From the NCBI GenBank assembly GCA_040220135.1, contig JAVJTT010000020.1, positions 62,001 to 126,000 of the forward strand: 64,000 bases of DNA, in the 5' to 3' direction. The DNA comes from CAJXMH01 sp040220135. Its GTDB lineage: Bacteria; Bacteroidota; Bacteroidia; Flavobacteriales_E; Vicingaceae. Position numbers and translations under genes: made by a program. Below, one piece after another: positions 62,796-64,000 of this stretch (position 1 is the stretch's first letter; each line of letters starts with the position of its first letter). The notes below the pieces were generated by a model. The model saw only the letters and a program-made list of their open reading frames with translations. It was not told the DNA's origin and did not search any database.

Positions 62796-63418
62796 TTAAA
62801 GTAGTAATTGTTGACGATCATAAACTATTTAGGCAGGGCTTAGCTGTCATTTTAGCCACTCGAGAAGAGATTGAAGTTGTAGGTCGCTATGAAACGGCAA
62901 TTGCCTTGTTAGAGAATTTGCCCACTATAGAGGCTGATTTAATCTTATTGGATATTGACATGCCAGAGATGGATGGAATCACGGCGACTCCCAAAATACT
63001 GGACTTAAATCCTTCCATTAAGATTATTATTCTTTCCATGCACTTAGATGGCGGTAAAATTCAGCAAGCTGTAGAAGCAAAAGTTAATGGCTACTTGTTA
63101 AAGACCTCCGATGATAATGAAGTGGTTGAAGCCATTCACCAAGTTGTTAAAGGGGGTGAGTATTTCTCGAACGAAGTACAAGATGAGCTGCTTAAAAGTA
63201 ACAATCTGCAAGACGAAGAAGATGAAATCCGTTTGACTAAACGTGAGATAGAAATTCTAGAATTGGTTTGTCAAGAAATGAACTCTCAAGAAATTGCTAA
63301 GAGTCTCTTTATTTCTGTGCATACTGCAGAAACTCACCGAAGAAATTTGCTCAATAAAACAGGTTGTAAGAACTCCATTGGCTTGGTGAAGTTTGCAATG
63401 GAAAATGACTATCTCTGA
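62792..63418 (+). CDS. NarL/LuxR-family response regulator
   Basis: A 208-residue regulator. The receiver domain has D8/D9 and phospho-acceptor D54 in LILLDIDMPEMDGI, and K105 lies in NGYLLKTS. The C-terminal LuxR-type helix-turn-helix (about 145-205) reads LTKREIEILELVCQEMNSQEIAKSLFISVHTAETHRRNLLNKTG. It is translationally coupled to the kinase at 60975, its presumed partner. Its end overlaps the convergent engB by 10 bases. Confidence 0.95.
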   Translation: MIKVVIVDDHKLFRQGLAVILATREEIEVVGRYETAIALLENLPTIEADLILLDIDMPEMDGITATPKILDLNPSIKIIILSMHLDGGKIQQAVEAKVNGYLLKTSDDNEVVEAIHQVVKGGEYFSNEVQDELLKSNNLQDEEDEIRLTKREIEILELVCQEMNSQEIAKSLFISVHTAETHRRNLLNKTGCKNSIGLVKFAMENDYL

Positions 63419-64000
63419 GGTTCAAAGATTTCGTTTGTCGCGTCAATTAAGTTCAAAACTTCTTCTCTTCCTGCCTTGCTTTCCGCTGAGGTAGCAATCA
63501 TGGGAGGAAGGGCTTCCCAACTTTTTAACAACTCCTTTTTGTAGCGAGCTAGATTTTTATCAAAGGCAGAAGAGGAAAGCTTGTCGATTTTCGTGAATAG
63601 AATTACAAAGGGTACTTGCTTCATGCCGAGCATAGCCATGAATTCAAGATCTACCTTTTGTGGTTCATGACGAGAGTCTATTAATACAAAGGTGTATAGA
63701 AGATTGCTGCGACTAAAAAGGTACTTCTTTATAAATTTATCCCACTTATTTCTCGATTCTCGAGATACTTTTGCATAACCATAGCCCGGTAAATCGACCA
63801 AGTACCAATGGTCATTGATTAAGAAATGATTTATGAGTTGTGTTTTGCCGGGAGTGGATGAAGTTTTAGCCAATTTTTTTTTGCCACAAAGCATGTTGAT
63901 TAAAGAGGATTTGCCCACATTCGAACGGCCAATAAAAGCATATTCGGGCTTGTTGGGCTCGGGGCATTTCGAAAGCTCTGTATTGCTGATAATGAATTCG
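63409..64000 (-). CDS. engB: Ribosome biogenesis GTPase EngB/YsxC (N-terminus outside the window)
   Basis: GTPase needed for 50S subunit assembly. The reverse frame stays open to the right edge and reads EFIISNTELSKCPEPNKPEYAFIG, then the P-loop GRSNVGKSS, TPGKTQ, the G3 motif DLPGYGYAKV, the G4 motif TKID and G5 TSAESKAG. Only about the first six residues should be missing, judging from the family start. An internal Met at 63918 lies within the P-loop and cannot be the real start. Confidence 0.95.
   Translation of the reverse strand, partial: EFIISNTELSKCPEPNKPEYAFIGRSNVGKSSLINMLCGKKKLAKTSSTPGKTQLINHFLINDHWYLVDLPGYGYAKVSRESRNKWDKFIKKYLFSRSNLLYTFVLIDSRHEPQKVDLEFMAMLGMKQVPFVILFTKIDKLSSSAFDKNLARYKKELLKSWEALPPMIATSAESKAGREEVLNLIDATNEIFEPQR

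Noticed and set aside
1..64000. CRISPR array, prophage, transposase or toxin-antitoxin pair
   Set aside because: No regularly spaced repeats, phage structural genes, transposase motifs or typical small antitoxin-toxin pairs were seen.

Overview
The window is ordinary chromosomal DNA of a Bacteroidota bacterium, most likely of the order Flavobacteriales. Evidence: -7 boxes of the TAnnTTTG type in front of many genes, gliding genes gldF and gldG, two secreted proteins with a T9SS type A sorting tail, lipoproteins with an acid-rich stretch after the lipid cysteine, type B L31, the tig-clpP-clpX block, and dnaN next to gld genes instead of dnaA. It is moderately AT-rich and densely packed. I see no insertion sequence, prophage, CRISPR array or rRNA operon; the only tRNA is Leu(UAG).

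Layout. 1-8 kb: mutY (cut by the edge), an HU gene, a TPR membrane protein, a tiny basic ribosomal-type protein, RNase G, an MFS exporter, recX, a membrane protein, an M42-type peptidase and a T9SS cargo protein. 8-18 kb: the minus-strand gldF-gldG-DUF4340-dnaN run, then lysC-lysA and an M1 aminopeptidase. 18-26 kb: small conserved genes and a large propeller histidine kinase with its NarL-type regulator. 26-32 kb: a DUF1015-yggS-methyltransferase run, serC-serA, rpmE2, a flavin reductase and tRNA-Leu. 32-39 kb: tig-clpP-clpX, two related lipoproteins, folA and thyA. 39-50 kb: membrane proteins, nupC, a DUF151 nuclease, etfBA, pdhB and a membrane pyrophosphatase carrying an extra YceI domain. 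50-64 kb: a deoxynucleoside kinase, a GH3-family enzyme, sppA, folK, an OmpA/TPR lipoprotein, leuS, a second histidine kinase/regulator pair and engB (cut by the edge).

Most genes are housekeeping: lysine/diaminopimelate and serine synthesis, folate and thymidylate (folA, thyA, folK), protein quality control (tig, clpP, clpX, sppA), energy metabolism (etf, pdhB, pyrophosphatase) and genome maintenance (mutY, recX, dnaN). The less ordinary features are: (1) between clpX and folA, two divergent lipoprotein genes are separated by back-to-back remnants of the 3' ends of folA and clpX. The substitutions in these remnants are synonymous or conservative, so the join looks like recombination between two diverged, functional alleles of the locus rather than decay after a local duplication. 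(2) The membrane pyrophosphatase is fused to a C-terminal YceI lipocalin-like domain. (3) A terminator-like hairpin lies inside the first codons of the gene after HU. (4) A pair of similar sequences in opposite orientation flanks the large histidine kinase gene and may be a regulator site.
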